NCBI GenBank assembly: GCA_019695185.1
Contig: JAIBAN010000007.1
Coordinates: forward strand, 81,258 to 145,257
DNA: 64,000 bases
Direction: 5' to 3'
Source of the DNA: Blastocatellia bacterium
GTDB lineage: Bacteria; Acidobacteriota; Blastocatellia; Chloracidobacteriales; Chloracidobacteriaceae
Part shown: one piece after another, positions 8,671 to 17,327 of the stretch
Layout of the letters: each line of letters starts with the position of its first letter
Numbering within the stretch: the stretch's first letter is position 1
Notes under the pieces: model-generated
What the model was told of the DNA's origin: nothing
Seen by the model: only the letters and a program-made list of their open reading frames with translations
The model's database searches: none
Position numbers and translations under genes: made by a program

Positions 8671-9120
8671 ATGAATTCCGCTCCTGCCCCTTTGAACATC
8701 GAAACCATGCCGGTGCTCGCCAAACACCTGGGCGTGTGGGAAGGCACCTATTCATATTTCGATATGGATGGAAATTTACTGGACCGGCACAAAAGCCGGC
8801 TGGAAATCGGAATAGACGGCAATGCCTGGGTGCAGCGTAACATTTACACCTGGGACGACGGTCGCCAGGAAATCAAGGAATTTCCCGGTCAACTGGAACC
8901 CGGTTTTTTGTCCTACGACAACGAGAAATTCTGGGGCATCGCCCGTGAATCAGGAGACCGGACCATTATTCTGACGTTCAAATACAAGGACAAACCCGAT
9001 TGGTGGCTGAATGAAATCATCACGCTTGTCACCGATACCTATCGCGGGCGGACCTGGCAGTATTTTCAAAATGATGTGTTCGTCAAACTCTGTGTGATTG
9101 CCGAACACAAAGTCGCCTGA
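8671..9120 (+). CDS. DUF3598-like (lipocalin-type) protein
   Basis: 149 residues resembling DUF3598, a small beta-barrel family best known from cyanobacteria. Matching features are MPVLAKHLGVWEGTYSYFD at the N-terminus, NIYTWDDGRQEIKEFPG in the middle and RGRTWQYFQND near the end. Such proteins probably bind small hydrophobic or aromatic ligands. ATG at 8671 has a GGAGG site nine bases upstream. It sits between the PrpD-like gene and the MFS transporter on the same strand and so may belong to the island. The function is not known; the family call rests on motif recall and is moderately sure. Confidence 0.62.
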   Translation: MNSAPAPLNIETMPVLAKHLGVWEGTYSYFDMDGNLLDRHKSRLEIGIDGNAWVQRNIYTWDDGRQEIKEFPGQLEPGFLSYDNEKFWGIARESGDRTIILTFKYKDKPDWWLNEIITLVTDTYRGRTWQYFQNDVFVKLCVIAEHKVA

Positions 9121-9185
9121 ATTTTTAGTTGCCGCACTTCAAAAACCGAATTTCCATCTGACAGTGGGTTTGGAAATTCTGAATT

Positions 9186-9215
9186 TGTGGCGCGATTTGT
9201 TTTAATTGCGCCACA
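9186..9215 (+). terminator. GC-rich hairpin before the MFS gene
   Basis: TGTGGCGC and GCGCCACA form a perfect 8-bp stem with a T-rich loop between the DUF3598-like gene and the transporter gene. There is no T-tract afterwards, so it may act as an attenuator or an RNA-stabilising hairpin instead of a classic terminator. Confidence 0.5.
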
Positions 9216-9243
9216 GTTCCCAAACACGCTCTGAGAGGACTGT

Positions 9244-10542
9244 TTGAAACCCGCAAGCCCTGCCGCCAAGCCGGAATCGCTTTTTTATGGCTGGTATGTC
9301 GCTTTCGCGGCACTGGTGCTCTATTTCCTTTCCAACGGCTCGGCAGTGACGTTGCCTCCGGTTTATTACCCGGTTCTCATCAAAGAATTTCACAGCAATG
9401 AACAGGCGCTTCCGCTGGCGGGTGTCATAACGCTGGTGACAGCCGGAATCCTGAGCCCTTTTGGCGGAGCTTTAATTGACCGTTACGGGGTCAAGCGGCT
9501 GATGTGTATCGGCGCATTGATGCTGGCCGCAACCCTGACGGCTTACGGATTTGCTCCTTCGGTTGGGTACATCTATGTGATGCACCTGGGGTTTGCCATT
9601 TCCCTCACCTGCTGCGGACTCTTTGTCAGTGTCACGCTGCTTTCAAACTGGTTTTCCACTTATCGCGGCACGGTCATTGGCCTTTTGGTCACCGGGTCAA
9701 GCTTTGCCGGGGCCTTGCTGCCGAACGTGATTTCGCGGGTGATTTCAACCTCTGGCTGGCGTTGGGGTTACTGGCTGACAGCCGCCGTGGTGTGGCTGCT
9801 GGCAGTTCCGCTGACGCTCTTTGTGATTCGCAACCGGCCAGCCGATATGGGGTTGTTTCCCGATGGCCGCACCCCGACTCAATCCCTGAGAAACGGTTCG
9901 ACCCGGCCTCAATTACCGGGAATGACTCTGGGCGAAGCCGTCAGAACTCCGGTTTTTTACTTTCTGGCACTGGGGTCGGCCATGATTTGGTACGCCATTC
10001 TCGCCATGCAGAGCTTTTTCAAACTCTATCTGGAACGGGATTTGAAAATGACCAACGAGCAGGCCGCCTTTCTGCTCAGTCTGATTTTCTTCTTTAGCGT
10101 CGGCGGAAAATTTGGGTTTGGTTTTCTGGCGGACAAAAAGCCGAAACGAACGGTCATGATTTTGACCACCGCCCTGTTGGCGGCAGGCAGCCTGTTTTTA
10201 CTGACTTTTTCCGCCAGCGGTATCACGACCGCCTCAGCCTTGCCGCAACTGGTTTCCTTTACGGTTGTCTTTGGGCTGGGATTTGGCGGGACCTTCAGCA
10301 TGATTCAATTGATGGTGCAGGAATGTTTCGGGCCGCGTGAAATCGGGCGGATTCTGGGAACCGTGACCTTTATTGACACACTTGGAGCAGCGGCAGGCAT
10401 CATCCTTACCGGAACGCTCCGGCGGCAAACCGGCAATTACGTTGCGGCTTTTGAAATCATTGTCGCGCTTTCGTTTCTCTCTCTGGTCAACATGTACTTT
10501 GTGCGGCCTTTGCCAAAACATGCCGAGCCATCAGAAACGTGA
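9244..10542 (+). CDS. MFS transporter (monocarboxylate/oxalate-formate type)
   Basis: 432 residues with about 12 hydrophobic segments split by a central loop near residue 210, the standard MFS plan. FGGALIDRYGVKRLM after the second segment is the MFS loop signature, and GWRWGYWLTAAVVW precedes the sixth segment. The FYGWYVAFAALVLYF opening is typical of the monocarboxylate and oxalate:formate antiporter branch, which suggests an organic acid substrate. The start is a TTG at 9244 with GAGAGGA just upstream. It ends six bases before the hydantoinase A gene, so the two are clearly co-transcribed and the transporter probably imports the compound that the hydantoinase opens. Confidence 0.85.
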   Translation: MKPASPAAKPESLFYGWYVAFAALVLYFLSNGSAVTLPPVYYPVLIKEFHSNEQALPLAGVITLVTAGILSPFGGALIDRYGVKRLMCIGALMLAATLTAYGFAPSVGYIYVMHLGFAISLTCCGLFVSVTLLSNWFSTYRGTVIGLLVTGSSFAGALLPNVISRVISTSGWRWGYWLTAAVVWLLAVPLTLFVIRNRPADMGLFPDGRTPTQSLRNGSTRPQLPGMTLGEAVRTPVFYFLALGSAMIWYAILAMQSFFKLYLERDLKMTNEQAAFLLSLIFFFSVGGKFGFGFLADKKPKRTVMILTTALLAAGSLFLLTFSASGITTASALPQLVSFTVVFGLGFGGTFSMIQLMVQECFGPREIGRILGTVTFIDTLGAAAGIILTGTLRRQTGNYVAAFEIIVALSFLSLVNMYFVRPLPKHAEPSET

Positions 10543-10548
10543 GGTTTT

Positions 10549-12615
10549 ATGTCATTTCGGCTGGGAATTGATGTTGGCGGGACGTTTACCGACCTGCTTT
10601 TGTTCAATGAAAGCAACGGGGAAATTTTCCTGACCAAAACGCTTTCAACTCCGCTGGACCAATCAGTGGGCGTGTTGGATGGAATCCGAAAAATCGTGCG
10701 ACAGGCCGGCATTTCGGCAGATTCCATCAATCTCATCCTGCATGGGACGACGGTGGCCACCAATGCCGTGCTCGAAGGCAAAGGAGCCAAAGTCGGGCTG
10801 ATTACCAACGCCGGGTTTGAACAGATTCTGCATGTGGCCCGTTCGCAGACCCCCGGCCCACTCGCCGGCTGGATTATCATGGTCAAGCCCGAACCCATGG
10901 CCCCGCTGGAACTGACCAGGGGCATTTCCGCCCGCATGGATGCACGGGGCCGGGAATTGGCTCCGCTTGACGAAGAAGAAGCCGCCACCGCCATCCGCGA
11001 ACTGGCAGTCCAGGGTATCGAAGCCCTGACGATTTCGTTCCTCAATGCCTATGCCAATCCAGCCCATGAACGGCGGGTGGCGACCCTGGCCAATGAACTG
11101 TTCCCCTATCTGCCGGTCACGATTTCAACCGACATCCTGCCCGAATTCCGCGAATACGAACGCACCCTGACCACGGTCATGAATTCCTATGTGCGACCTA
11201 AAATGCGGGTCTACCTCAACGGCATTCAGCGTAAACTGGAAATCGAGGGGATTCCCTCACAATTTAACATCGTGCGGTCCGATGGTGGCGTGATGTCACT
11301 TCAGGCAGCGCAGGAAAGCCCGGTCAAAACACTGCTTTCCGGGCCTTCGGGCGGCGCGGTGGCAGCGGCCTATATTGGAACGCTGGCTGGTTATCCCAAT
11401 GTGCTCTCATTTGACATGGGCGGGACTTCGACCGATGTCGCGGTCAGCTACGATGGTCGCCCCAACATTGTCCGGGAAACACGGGTCGGTTATTACCCGG
11501 TCAAAGCGGCTTCGGTGGATGTCAGCACAGTTGGTGCAGGCGGCGGCTCGATTGCCCATGTGCCGCTCACAGGTGCCTTACGGGTCGGCCCGCAATCAGC
11601 CGGGGCGGACCCCGGACCGGCGGCCTACGGTCGGGGCGGCACGTTGCCAACGGTGACGGATGCCAATGTGGTGTTGGGCTATCTGCCGCCCAAACTGCTC
11701 GGCGGCGAAATGGAATTGGATGTCGAGGCGGCGGCCATTGCCGTTCAAACCATTGCGGAAGCGCTGGGCGTGGGGCTGTATGAAGCGGCTCAGGGCATCA
11801 TTGATATTGTCAACGAAAACATGTTCGGAGCCCTGCGGCTGGTAACCGTGCAGAAAGGGTACGACCCGCGCCAGTTTGCCCTGGTGCCGTTCGGCGGAGC
11901 AGGTCCGCTCCATGCCTGTGCGCTGGCCGAACTGGCCGGAGCCTGGCCCGTGATTGTGCCGCCCATGCCAGGCGTGCTTTCGGCCTTTGGATTTCTTCAT
12001 TCGGACATCAAAAACGAGTTTTCCCAATCGCTCATCCGAACCCTGGACCGGCTGGACCGCAGCGAAGTGATTTCCGCCCTCCAGCATTTGACGGAACAGG
12101 CTCGCGTCTGGCTGGCTGAGGAACGCATTCCGGCGGAACAGCAGGAGGTGTTGCATCAGGTGGATATGCGGTACTACCGGCAAGGTTTTGAATTTGCAGT
12201 GGATATTTCCCCGGATGCGTTTACCTCGGAAACCGGGCTGGCCGCCATCATTGAGCAATTCAAAACCATTCACGAACAGCATTACGGATTCAACCTCGAT
12301 TCCCCGATTGAAATCGTCAATGTCCGGGCCATTGCGCTGGGAAAAGTCCGGCAGGTGGAACTGACCTCGCATGAACCCGCTGGGACGGACGCCTCAGCCG
12401 CCCGGCTCAAAGATGAACATTACATTATGTATCGGGGTGCGCCCCTCGAAACCGCGATTTACGACCGGGACCAATTGAAACCGGGCCATGTGATTCCCGG
12501 TCCGGCGATTGTGACCCAACGCGATTCAACGGTTCTGATTCTGCCCGGCTATCAGGGAACAGTGGATTCGTACCTGAACATTTTGATTCGTCCGGTTTCA
12601 GTGGGAACCCACTGA
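10549..12615 (+). CDS. hyuA: Hydantoinase/5-oxoprolinase subunit A
   Basis: 688 residues of the ATP-dependent HyuA family (N-methylhydantoinase A, 5-oxoprolinase N-terminal half, acetone carboxylase beta). The ATP-binding opening GIDVGGTFTD, HGTTVATNAVLEGKG, the FDMGGTSTDVAV second phosphate loop and GAGGGSIA are all intact, followed by the conserved PFGGAGPLHA. With HyuB it couples ATP hydrolysis to opening of a lactam or hydantoin ring. GAGGT precedes the ATG, and the gene lies six bases after the transporter. A palindromic element separates it from hyuB at 12763, so the two subunits may be made in unequal amounts. Confidence 0.92.
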   Translation: MSFRLGIDVGGTFTDLLLFNESNGEIFLTKTLSTPLDQSVGVLDGIRKIVRQAGISADSINLILHGTTVATNAVLEGKGAKVGLITNAGFEQILHVARSQTPGPLAGWIIMVKPEPMAPLELTRGISARMDARGRELAPLDEEEAATAIRELAVQGIEALTISFLNAYANPAHERRVATLANELFPYLPVTISTDILPEFREYERTLTTVMNSYVRPKMRVYLNGIQRKLEIEGIPSQFNIVRSDGGVMSLQAAQESPVKTLLSGPSGGAVAAAYIGTLAGYPNVLSFDMGGTSTDVAVSYDGRPNIVRETRVGYYPVKAASVDVSTVGAGGGSIAHVPLTGALRVGPQSAGADPGPAAYGRGGTLPTVTDANVVLGYLPPKLLGGEMELDVEAAAIAVQTIAEALGVGLYEAAQGIIDIVNENMFGALRLVTVQKGYDPRQFALVPFGGAGPLHACALAELAGAWPVIVPPMPGVLSAFGFLHSDIKNEFSQSLIRTLDRLDRSEVISALQHLTEQARVWLAEERIPAEQQEVLHQVDMRYYRQGFEFAVDISPDAFTSETGLAAIIEQFKTIHEQHYGFNLDSPIEIVNVRAIALGKVRQVELTSHEPAGTDASAARLKDEHYIMYRGAPLETAIYDRDQLKPGHVIPGPAIVTQRDSTVLILPGYQGTVDSYLNILIRPVSVGTH

Positions 12616-12620
12616 AATGC

Positions 12621-12717
12621 GTTTTCTCCTTCACCGCAGAGGCGCTGAGAACCGCAGAGTTGGCGCAGAGAGTTTGTTTGCTCCGCGAAGCCTCTGCGCC
12701 TCTGCGGTGAAAGAAAC
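12621..12717 (+). repeat. Intercistronic inverted repeat between hyuA and hyuB
   Basis: Arms TTCACCGCAGAGGCGC and GCGCCTCTGCGGTGAA, with extra CCGCAGAG and CGCAGAG units towards the loop. It begins six bases after the hyuA stop and ends about 45 bases before the hyuB start. The unit resembles that of 1423-1486. Confidence 0.88.
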
Positions 12718-12762
12718 AGACCCAATCCTCTTTGTTTCAAAAGATGTGAAAGGCTTGAAGGT

Positions 12763-14538
12763 ATGAACCTCGACAAAATCACGCTCGACATCATCGAAAA
12801 CGCCCTGCGCAATACCCGCAATGAAATGGACGCCGTGTTGTTTCGTTCGGCCATGTCGCCGGTCATTCGGGAGCAACATGACGGATTCCCGATGATTTGC
12901 GACCCGCAGGGTCACATGGTCGTCGGGCAATTTGGCTCCTACATTTCCGGCTTTATCAAAAGCTGGCAGCGGGGCATCAACGAAGGCGATGTGTTTTTGA
13001 CGAGCGACCCTTACAAATGCGGCGGGGCAATTTCCCACATCAATGACTGGATGGTGCTGATTCCGATTTTTTACCAGGGGGAACTGGTGGCCTGGGCTTC
13101 GCAGTTTGGTCATACGCTCGACATCGGCGGGCCGGTGGCAGGCTCCCTGCCCACCGACGCCACCACAATTTTTGGCGAAGGAACCCGGATTCCGCCTATC
13201 AAGCTCTATGACGGAGGAAAACTCAACCAGGACGCACTCGACATCATTTTGAACAACAGCCGCACGCCGGTCATGAATTATTTCGACCTCATGGCCATTA
13301 TCGCCGCCTGCCGCACCGCCGACAAACGCATCCGGGAACTGTGCGACCGGTTTGGCAAAGCAACCATGTTGACGGCGTTTACCGCCCTGCTGGAACGTAC
13401 GCACCGGGCCATGAGCCATTTGATTGAGCAACACCTGCCGGAAACACCCGTCAGCTTTGAAGATTTTGTGGACGATGACGGACGTGGCAACGGTCCCTAC
13501 AAAATGAAACTGACGCTCTGGCGCGAAGGCGACAAAGCCTTTTTCGACTGGGCCGGGACCGACCCGCAAGCACCGGGACCCATCAATTTTTTCCTCAATG
13601 AGGAAATGTTCAAGATGTTCATCGGGGTCTATCTGATTATGGTGTTTGACCCTCAGATTTTGTTTAACGACGGTTTTTATCCGCTGATTGAGGTCCGGAT
13701 ACCCGCAGGCTCGCTCCTGCAACCGAAATTCCCGGCGGCGCTGGGCTGTCGGACCCATGCGCTGGCCCGGCTGTTCGATGTGCTGGGCGGAGCGTTGGGC
13801 CGGCAGGCACCGGAACTTTCGACGGCTGCCGGTTACGGCACATCGCCCTATTTGCTTTACAACGGCGAGGACCGGGATGGCGAATTTTTCCATTTGATGG
13901 AAATCACCTACGGCGGCATTCCGGGACGCCCCATCGGAGACGGCATGGATGCCCATTCCTGGTGGCCGATGTTTGAAAACATCCCGACCGAATATCTGGA
14001 AACCTATTACCCGCTGACGATTGAAAGCTATGGCAGCCGGATTGACACCGGCGGCGCGGGCCTGCACCGGGGCGGGAACGGCGTGGAAAAAGTCTATCGG
14101 TTTGAGGTGGATGGCTCGATTTCAATCCACGACGACCGGGAACGCTCACAACCCTGGGGCATTTTGGGTGGTTTGCCCGGTGCCTGTTCGGAAAAAATTC
14201 TGATTCGCAAAGACGGCACACAGGAACGACTGCCCTCCAAAATCAGCAACATTCCGGTTTTGGCCGGAGATAAACTGGTCTACCGAACCGCAGGCGGCGG
14301 TGGCTGGAAAGACCCGCTCGAACGCGCTCCCGCAGAAGTCCGCCAGGATGTGCTCCGCCAACTGGTCAGCCGGGAACGGGCACGCACCGACTATGGGGTG
14401 GTGCTGGACGAAGAAACCCTGGAAATTGACGAAGTCCAAACCACCACCCTGCGGGCTGAACTGCGGGCGCAACGCGGCCCGGTGGAAATCTTCACCTTTG
14501 GCCCAACGCCGGCCCTAATGGGAGTCTGTGCAGTTTGA
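12763..14538 (+). CDS. hyuB: Hydantoinase/5-oxoprolinase subunit B
   Basis: 591 residues of the HyuB family, partner of HyuA in ATP-dependent cleavage of hydantoin-like or oxoproline rings. Recognisable blocks are the N-terminal DIIENALRNTRNEMDAVLFRSAMSP (family start), GDVFLTSDPY, HINDWMVLIPIF, and the glycine-rich GGAGLHRGGNGVEK near residue 430; the C-terminal TAGGGGWKDPLERAP is also characteristic. Length is typical or slightly long. The ATG at 12763 has AAGG near it. The next gene, an isochorismatase-type amidase, could take the carbamoyl or amide product, as in the creatinine to N-methylhydantoin to N-carbamoylsarcosine route. Confidence 0.92.
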   Translation: MNLDKITLDIIENALRNTRNEMDAVLFRSAMSPVIREQHDGFPMICDPQGHMVVGQFGSYISGFIKSWQRGINEGDVFLTSDPYKCGGAISHINDWMVLIPIFYQGELVAWASQFGHTLDIGGPVAGSLPTDATTIFGEGTRIPPIKLYDGGKLNQDALDIILNNSRTPVMNYFDLMAIIAACRTADKRIRELCDRFGKATMLTAFTALLERTHRAMSHLIEQHLPETPVSFEDFVDDDGRGNGPYKMKLTLWREGDKAFFDWAGTDPQAPGPINFFLNEEMFKMFIGVYLIMVFDPQILFNDGFYPLIEVRIPAGSLLQPKFPAALGCRTHALARLFDVLGGALGRQAPELSTAAGYGTSPYLLYNGEDRDGEFFHLMEITYGGIPGRPIGDGMDAHSWWPMFENIPTEYLETYYPLTIESYGSRIDTGGAGLHRGGNGVEKVYRFEVDGSISIHDDRERSQPWGILGGLPGACSEKILIRKDGTQERLPSKISNIPVLAGDKLVYRTAGGGGWKDPLERAPAEVRQDVLRQLVSRERARTDYGVVLDEETLEIDEVQTTTLRAELRAQRGPVEIFTFGPTPALMGVCAV

Positions 14539-14550
14539 TTCTGTCTTCAT

Positions 14551-14638
14551 TTTATCCGCGAAGGACGCGAAGACCCGCCAAGAAAAGCATAGCTTTCTTC
14601 TTTCTTCGCGCTTCTTCGCGTCCTTCGCGGATAAAAAA
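14551..14638 (+). repeat. Intercistronic inverted repeat (CGCGAAGGA type)
   Basis: TTTATCCGCGAAGGACGCGA and TCGCGTCCTTCGCGGATAAA form a 20-bp stem, with more CGCGAAG-type units towards the loop. It starts 13 bases after the hyuB stop and ends 15 bases before the amidase ATG, leaving no room for a clear ribosome-binding site. Confidence 0.9.
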
Positions 14639-14653
14639 AGTTAAAAAATCCTT

Positions 14654-15289
14654 ATGACTGAACAACGCACCTTTTATCAACAACGGGGCTTTGCCCAACG
14701 GGTCGGTTTTGGAAACCGTCCGGCAGTGCTGATTGTGGATTTTATCAAGGCGTTTACCGACCCGGCCTGCCCGCTCGGAGCGGATTTTTCGCCCCAGGTG
14801 GCAGCAGCGGCACAACTGTTGGAAGCCGCCCGCAAGCAGCGGGTTCCGGTTCACTTCACCACGGTCGCCTATGAAGAAGGCTTTCCCGATGCCGGGGTTT
14901 TCATTAAAAAAGTCCCTTCGCTGGCCCACTTGAAATACGGAACGCCGGAAATTGCCGTGGATGAACGACTCCAACCACAAGCGGGCGAATGTGTCTGGGT
15001 CAAGAAATATGCCAGTTCGTTTTTTGGAACGGCATTGGCTGCGACCCTGACGGCAGCCCGCTGCGACACATTGCTGATTGCGGGCTGTACGACTTCGGGC
15101 TGTGTGCGGGCAACGGCAGTGGACAGTTGTCAGAATGGATTTCACACTATCGTTGTGGCCGAAGCCGTGGGCGACCGGGCCGAAGGCCCGCATCAAGCCA
15201 ACCTGTTTGATATTGATGCCAAATATGGAGATGTTGTCGCGCTGGTTGAAGCACTGGAATACCTGAAAGGACTGAGGACTGAGGACTGA
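14654..15289 (+). CDS. Isochorismatase-family amidase (N-carbamoylsarcosine amidase-like)
   Basis: 211 residues of the cysteine hydrolase superfamily. The triad is complete: Asp29 in LIVDF, Lys117 in VKKYASSFFGT and Cys150 in TTSGCVRAT. The KKYASSFFGT segment most resembles N-carbamoylsarcosine amidohydrolase and maleamate amidase. Placed directly after hyuAB, it likely hydrolyses the carbamoyl or amide group of the ring-opened product, releasing ammonia. The last codons and the TGA stop come from GGACTGA repeat units, so the native C-terminus may have been altered when the repeat arose. Substrate is inferred; the enzyme class is secure. Confidence 0.88.
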   Translation: MTEQRTFYQQRGFAQRVGFGNRPAVLIVDFIKAFTDPACPLGADFSPQVAAAAQLLEAARKQRVPVHFTTVAYEEGFPDAGVFIKKVPSLAHLKYGTPEIAVDERLQPQAGECVWVKKYASSFFGTALAATLTAARCDTLLIAGCTTSGCVRATAVDSCQNGFHTIVVAEAVGDRAEGPHQANLFDIDAKYGDVVALVEALEYLKGLRTED

Positions 15290-15423
15290 GGACTATAGGT
15301 ACACCGGATTCGGGTTCAGGGTTCAGGGCTTTCTGAATGGACAATCGACAATTGAAACCTCATCCAGGTTTTCAAATTTTCTGATATGCGAAAACCCTGA
15401 ACCCTGAACCCTGAACCCTGATT
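15274..15423 (+). repeat. Compound short-repeat element: one-armed family A plus family D palindrome
   Basis: Four GGACTGA units start inside the 3' end of the amidase gene and have no partner arm. Then come a left arm of GGGTTCA units (15308-15333) and a right arm of TGAACCC units (15393-15423), unit length 7, forming a hairpin that ends about 30 bases before the HMG-CoA-lyase-like gene. Confidence 0.88.
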
Positions 15424-15456
15424 TTCCAAACTGGCGGACGTTGCAGGAAATTGGAC

Positions 15457-16374
15457 ATGTGTAATTTTGCTGAATTGCCAAAAACGGCTCATCTGATTGA
15501 AGTCGGCCCCCGTGACGGGCTGCAAAGTGAGCCTGATTTTTTCCCGACAGCAGCCAAAATCGAAATGATTCGCCGCGCTGTTAGGGCTGGCATTCGTGAA
15601 ATTGAAGCCACCTCGTTCGTGCATCCGAAACGGGTTCCGCAGATGCAGGATGCAGCCGAAGTCATCCAGACAATTTTGCCGGAACTGCCTCCGGAAGTTG
15701 AAATAATAGCCCTGGTTCCCAATGAAAAAGGATTTGAGCGGGCGGTGGCCGCCGGACTGCGCAAGGTCCGGCTGGTTCTGACAGCCAGTCAAACCTTTCA
15801 TCGCAAGAATTTCAACCAGTCCATTGAGGAAACCCAAGCTGAATTTGCCCAGGTCTTCGCCCGTGGAAAAGCTGCCGGGGTGAACTGTGTCGGGATTATC
15901 GCAGCCTCGTGGGGCTGCCCCTACGAAGGCCGGGTCGCAGTGGAACAACCGCTCCGCCTCGCCGAAGGCTTGGAACAGGCGGGCGCAACGGAAATCTTTT
16001 TTGCCGACACGACGGGAATGGCCGTTCCCACCACCGTGTATCGGCTGCTCCAGGAAGCCGTCGCCCGGCTTTCGGTACCCGTTGGAGTTCATTTCCACAA
16101 CACCCGGAGCACAGGGTACGCGAATGTTGTGGCTGCGTTGCAGGCTGGCGTCAACCGCTTTGACACGTCCCTGGGCGGACTTGGAGGATGTCCTTTTGCA
16201 CCGCGTGCCACAGGCAATATTGCCACCGAAGACACGGCCCACATGCTCAACGAAATGAGAATTGAAACCGGAACCAGCCTGGAGCAGTTGATTTCCACCG
16301 TCACTTGGCTTGAAGCAAGCATGGGGAAAAAACTGCCGGGACAATTGGCCAAAGCCGGGCCGGCGTTTTTATAG
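15457..16374 (+). CDS. HMG-CoA lyase-like aldolase
   Basis: 305 residues of the DRE-TIM aldolase family. EVGPRDGLQSE carries the Arg-Asp of the metal/active site, GVHFHNT supplies the two His metal ligands, and GLGGCPFAPRATGN contains the signature cysteine of HMG-CoA lyase. It should cleave a 3-hydroxy-acyl-CoA with a tertiary alcohol into acetyl-CoA and a keto acid (or a related C-C split). ATG at 15457 is nine bases after AGGA; an in-frame TTG at 15451 is too close to that site. It joins the CoA ligase and CoA-transferase in giving the island a CoA-dependent terminal cleavage. It could act on HMG-CoA itself or on an analogue. Confidence 0.88.
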   Translation: MCNFAELPKTAHLIEVGPRDGLQSEPDFFPTAAKIEMIRRAVRAGIREIEATSFVHPKRVPQMQDAAEVIQTILPELPPEVEIIALVPNEKGFERAVAAGLRKVRLVLTASQTFHRKNFNQSIEETQAEFAQVFARGKAAGVNCVGIIAASWGCPYEGRVAVEQPLRLAEGLEQAGATEIFFADTTGMAVPTTVYRLLQEAVARLSVPVGVHFHNTRSTGYANVVAALQAGVNRFDTSLGGLGGCPFAPRATGNIATEDTAHMLNEMRIETGTSLEQLISTVTWLEASMGKKLPGQLAKAGPAFL

Positions 16375-16398
16375 GTCTGGGGAGTCTGGGGAGTCCTG
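16375..16398 (+). repeat. One-armed TCTGGGGAG repeat after the lyase gene
   Basis: Two to three copies of TCTGGGGAG follow directly on the TAG stop codon, with another partial copy (CTGGGGAG) at the next gene's ribosome-binding site. No inverted partner is seen. Confidence 0.6.
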
Positions 16399-16430
16399 AA
16401 CGTGAAATCACAATACTGGGGAGTGCAAGA

Positions 16431-17327
16431 ATGAAACTTCGAATTCTGTTATTGGTTGCCATCTCTCTGTTATCGGCTTTTACCGCGCCTGATTGGGCAG
16501 GCCCGAAACAGAAAAACAAAAAAACCGTCGAGAAAAGCCTGGGACAATTGATTTGTGATGCCCAGACCCGTCCGGATGGCAAGGACTGTGTTTTCTATAT
16601 CACCGGCACGGTCTATTCCTTTATTCCCGGCAAACGGCCTGCTCCGTTGTTTGGTCTGGAGGGGTTCAATATCCGCCGCCGGGTGACGACGCCCGAAAAC
16701 GATGGCTACTTTATGGCGACACGCGAACTGCTCTTTTACACCGACCTGCGCACCGGCGACATCATCAGCGAATGGAGCAACCCCTTTACCAAGGAAAAAA
16801 ACGAGGTCTTTCAAATCCATAACGACCCGGTGAACAGCCGGGTCCGGGTTAAAGACGGCAAATATCTGGCGGTCAGCATGGACGGCAAACGCGAGTTCGG
16901 TGAATTTGGCGACCCGCAGGAATGGAAGGATTTCTATGTCTGGAGCTTTGACATCTTTCCGTTTTACCCGCTGCCGGGCTGGGATAAAAATTACACGTCG
17001 GCGGAAATGTTTGATTTCTATGTACCGAAAGCCGCCCGGCGCGACGACAAGGCGCTGGACATCATGAACAGTTGGACACGGGTTGGCCCCTGGCTCCCCT
17101 GGATGAAAATGGACAAGCACGAAGGATTGCTGGTCTATCACTGCCTGAGCAAACGCTACGAGTCATTTGATGCCCTGCCGGAAAAAATCAGGAAAATGAC
17201 CCAGGAAAAATATCCGGCCTATCTGACGGCACCCGACAAAGTGGACCCCGCCAAACCGAACGCCACCTCCTGGAGCGTTTATCTGGAAGAAATGAAACAA
17301 CGGCAGGAAAACGGGAAGCATGAATGA
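16431..17327 (+). CDS. Exported DUF1838 family protein
   Basis: 298 residues with an N-terminal signal peptide (basic MKLR, hydrophobic core, Ala-rich end near residue 23) and then the DUF1838 fold. The family end-block RVGPWLPWMKM, the YHCLSKRYESFDALPEKI segment and the closing ATSWSVYLEEM are all recognisable. No enzymatic role is established for DUF1838. Its ribosome-binding site GGGGAG is part of a TCTGGGGAG-type repeat unit. The gene overlaps the next by eight bases, so the pair is translationally coupled. Being exported, it probably handles the substrate in the periplasm, or is a binding protein. Confidence 0.78.
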   Translation: MKLRILLLVAISLLSAFTAPDWAGPKQKNKKTVEKSLGQLICDAQTRPDGKDCVFYITGTVYSFIPGKRPAPLFGLEGFNIRRRVTTPENDGYFMATRELLFYTDLRTGDIISEWSNPFTKEKNEVFQIHNDPVNSRVRVKDGKYLAVSMDGKREFGEFGDPQEWKDFYVWSFDIFPFYPLPGWDKNYTSAEMFDFYVPKAARRDDKALDIMNSWTRVGPWLPWMKMDKHEGLLVYHCLSKRYESFDALPEKIRKMTQEKYPAYLTAPDKVDPAKPNATSWSVYLEEMKQRQENGKHE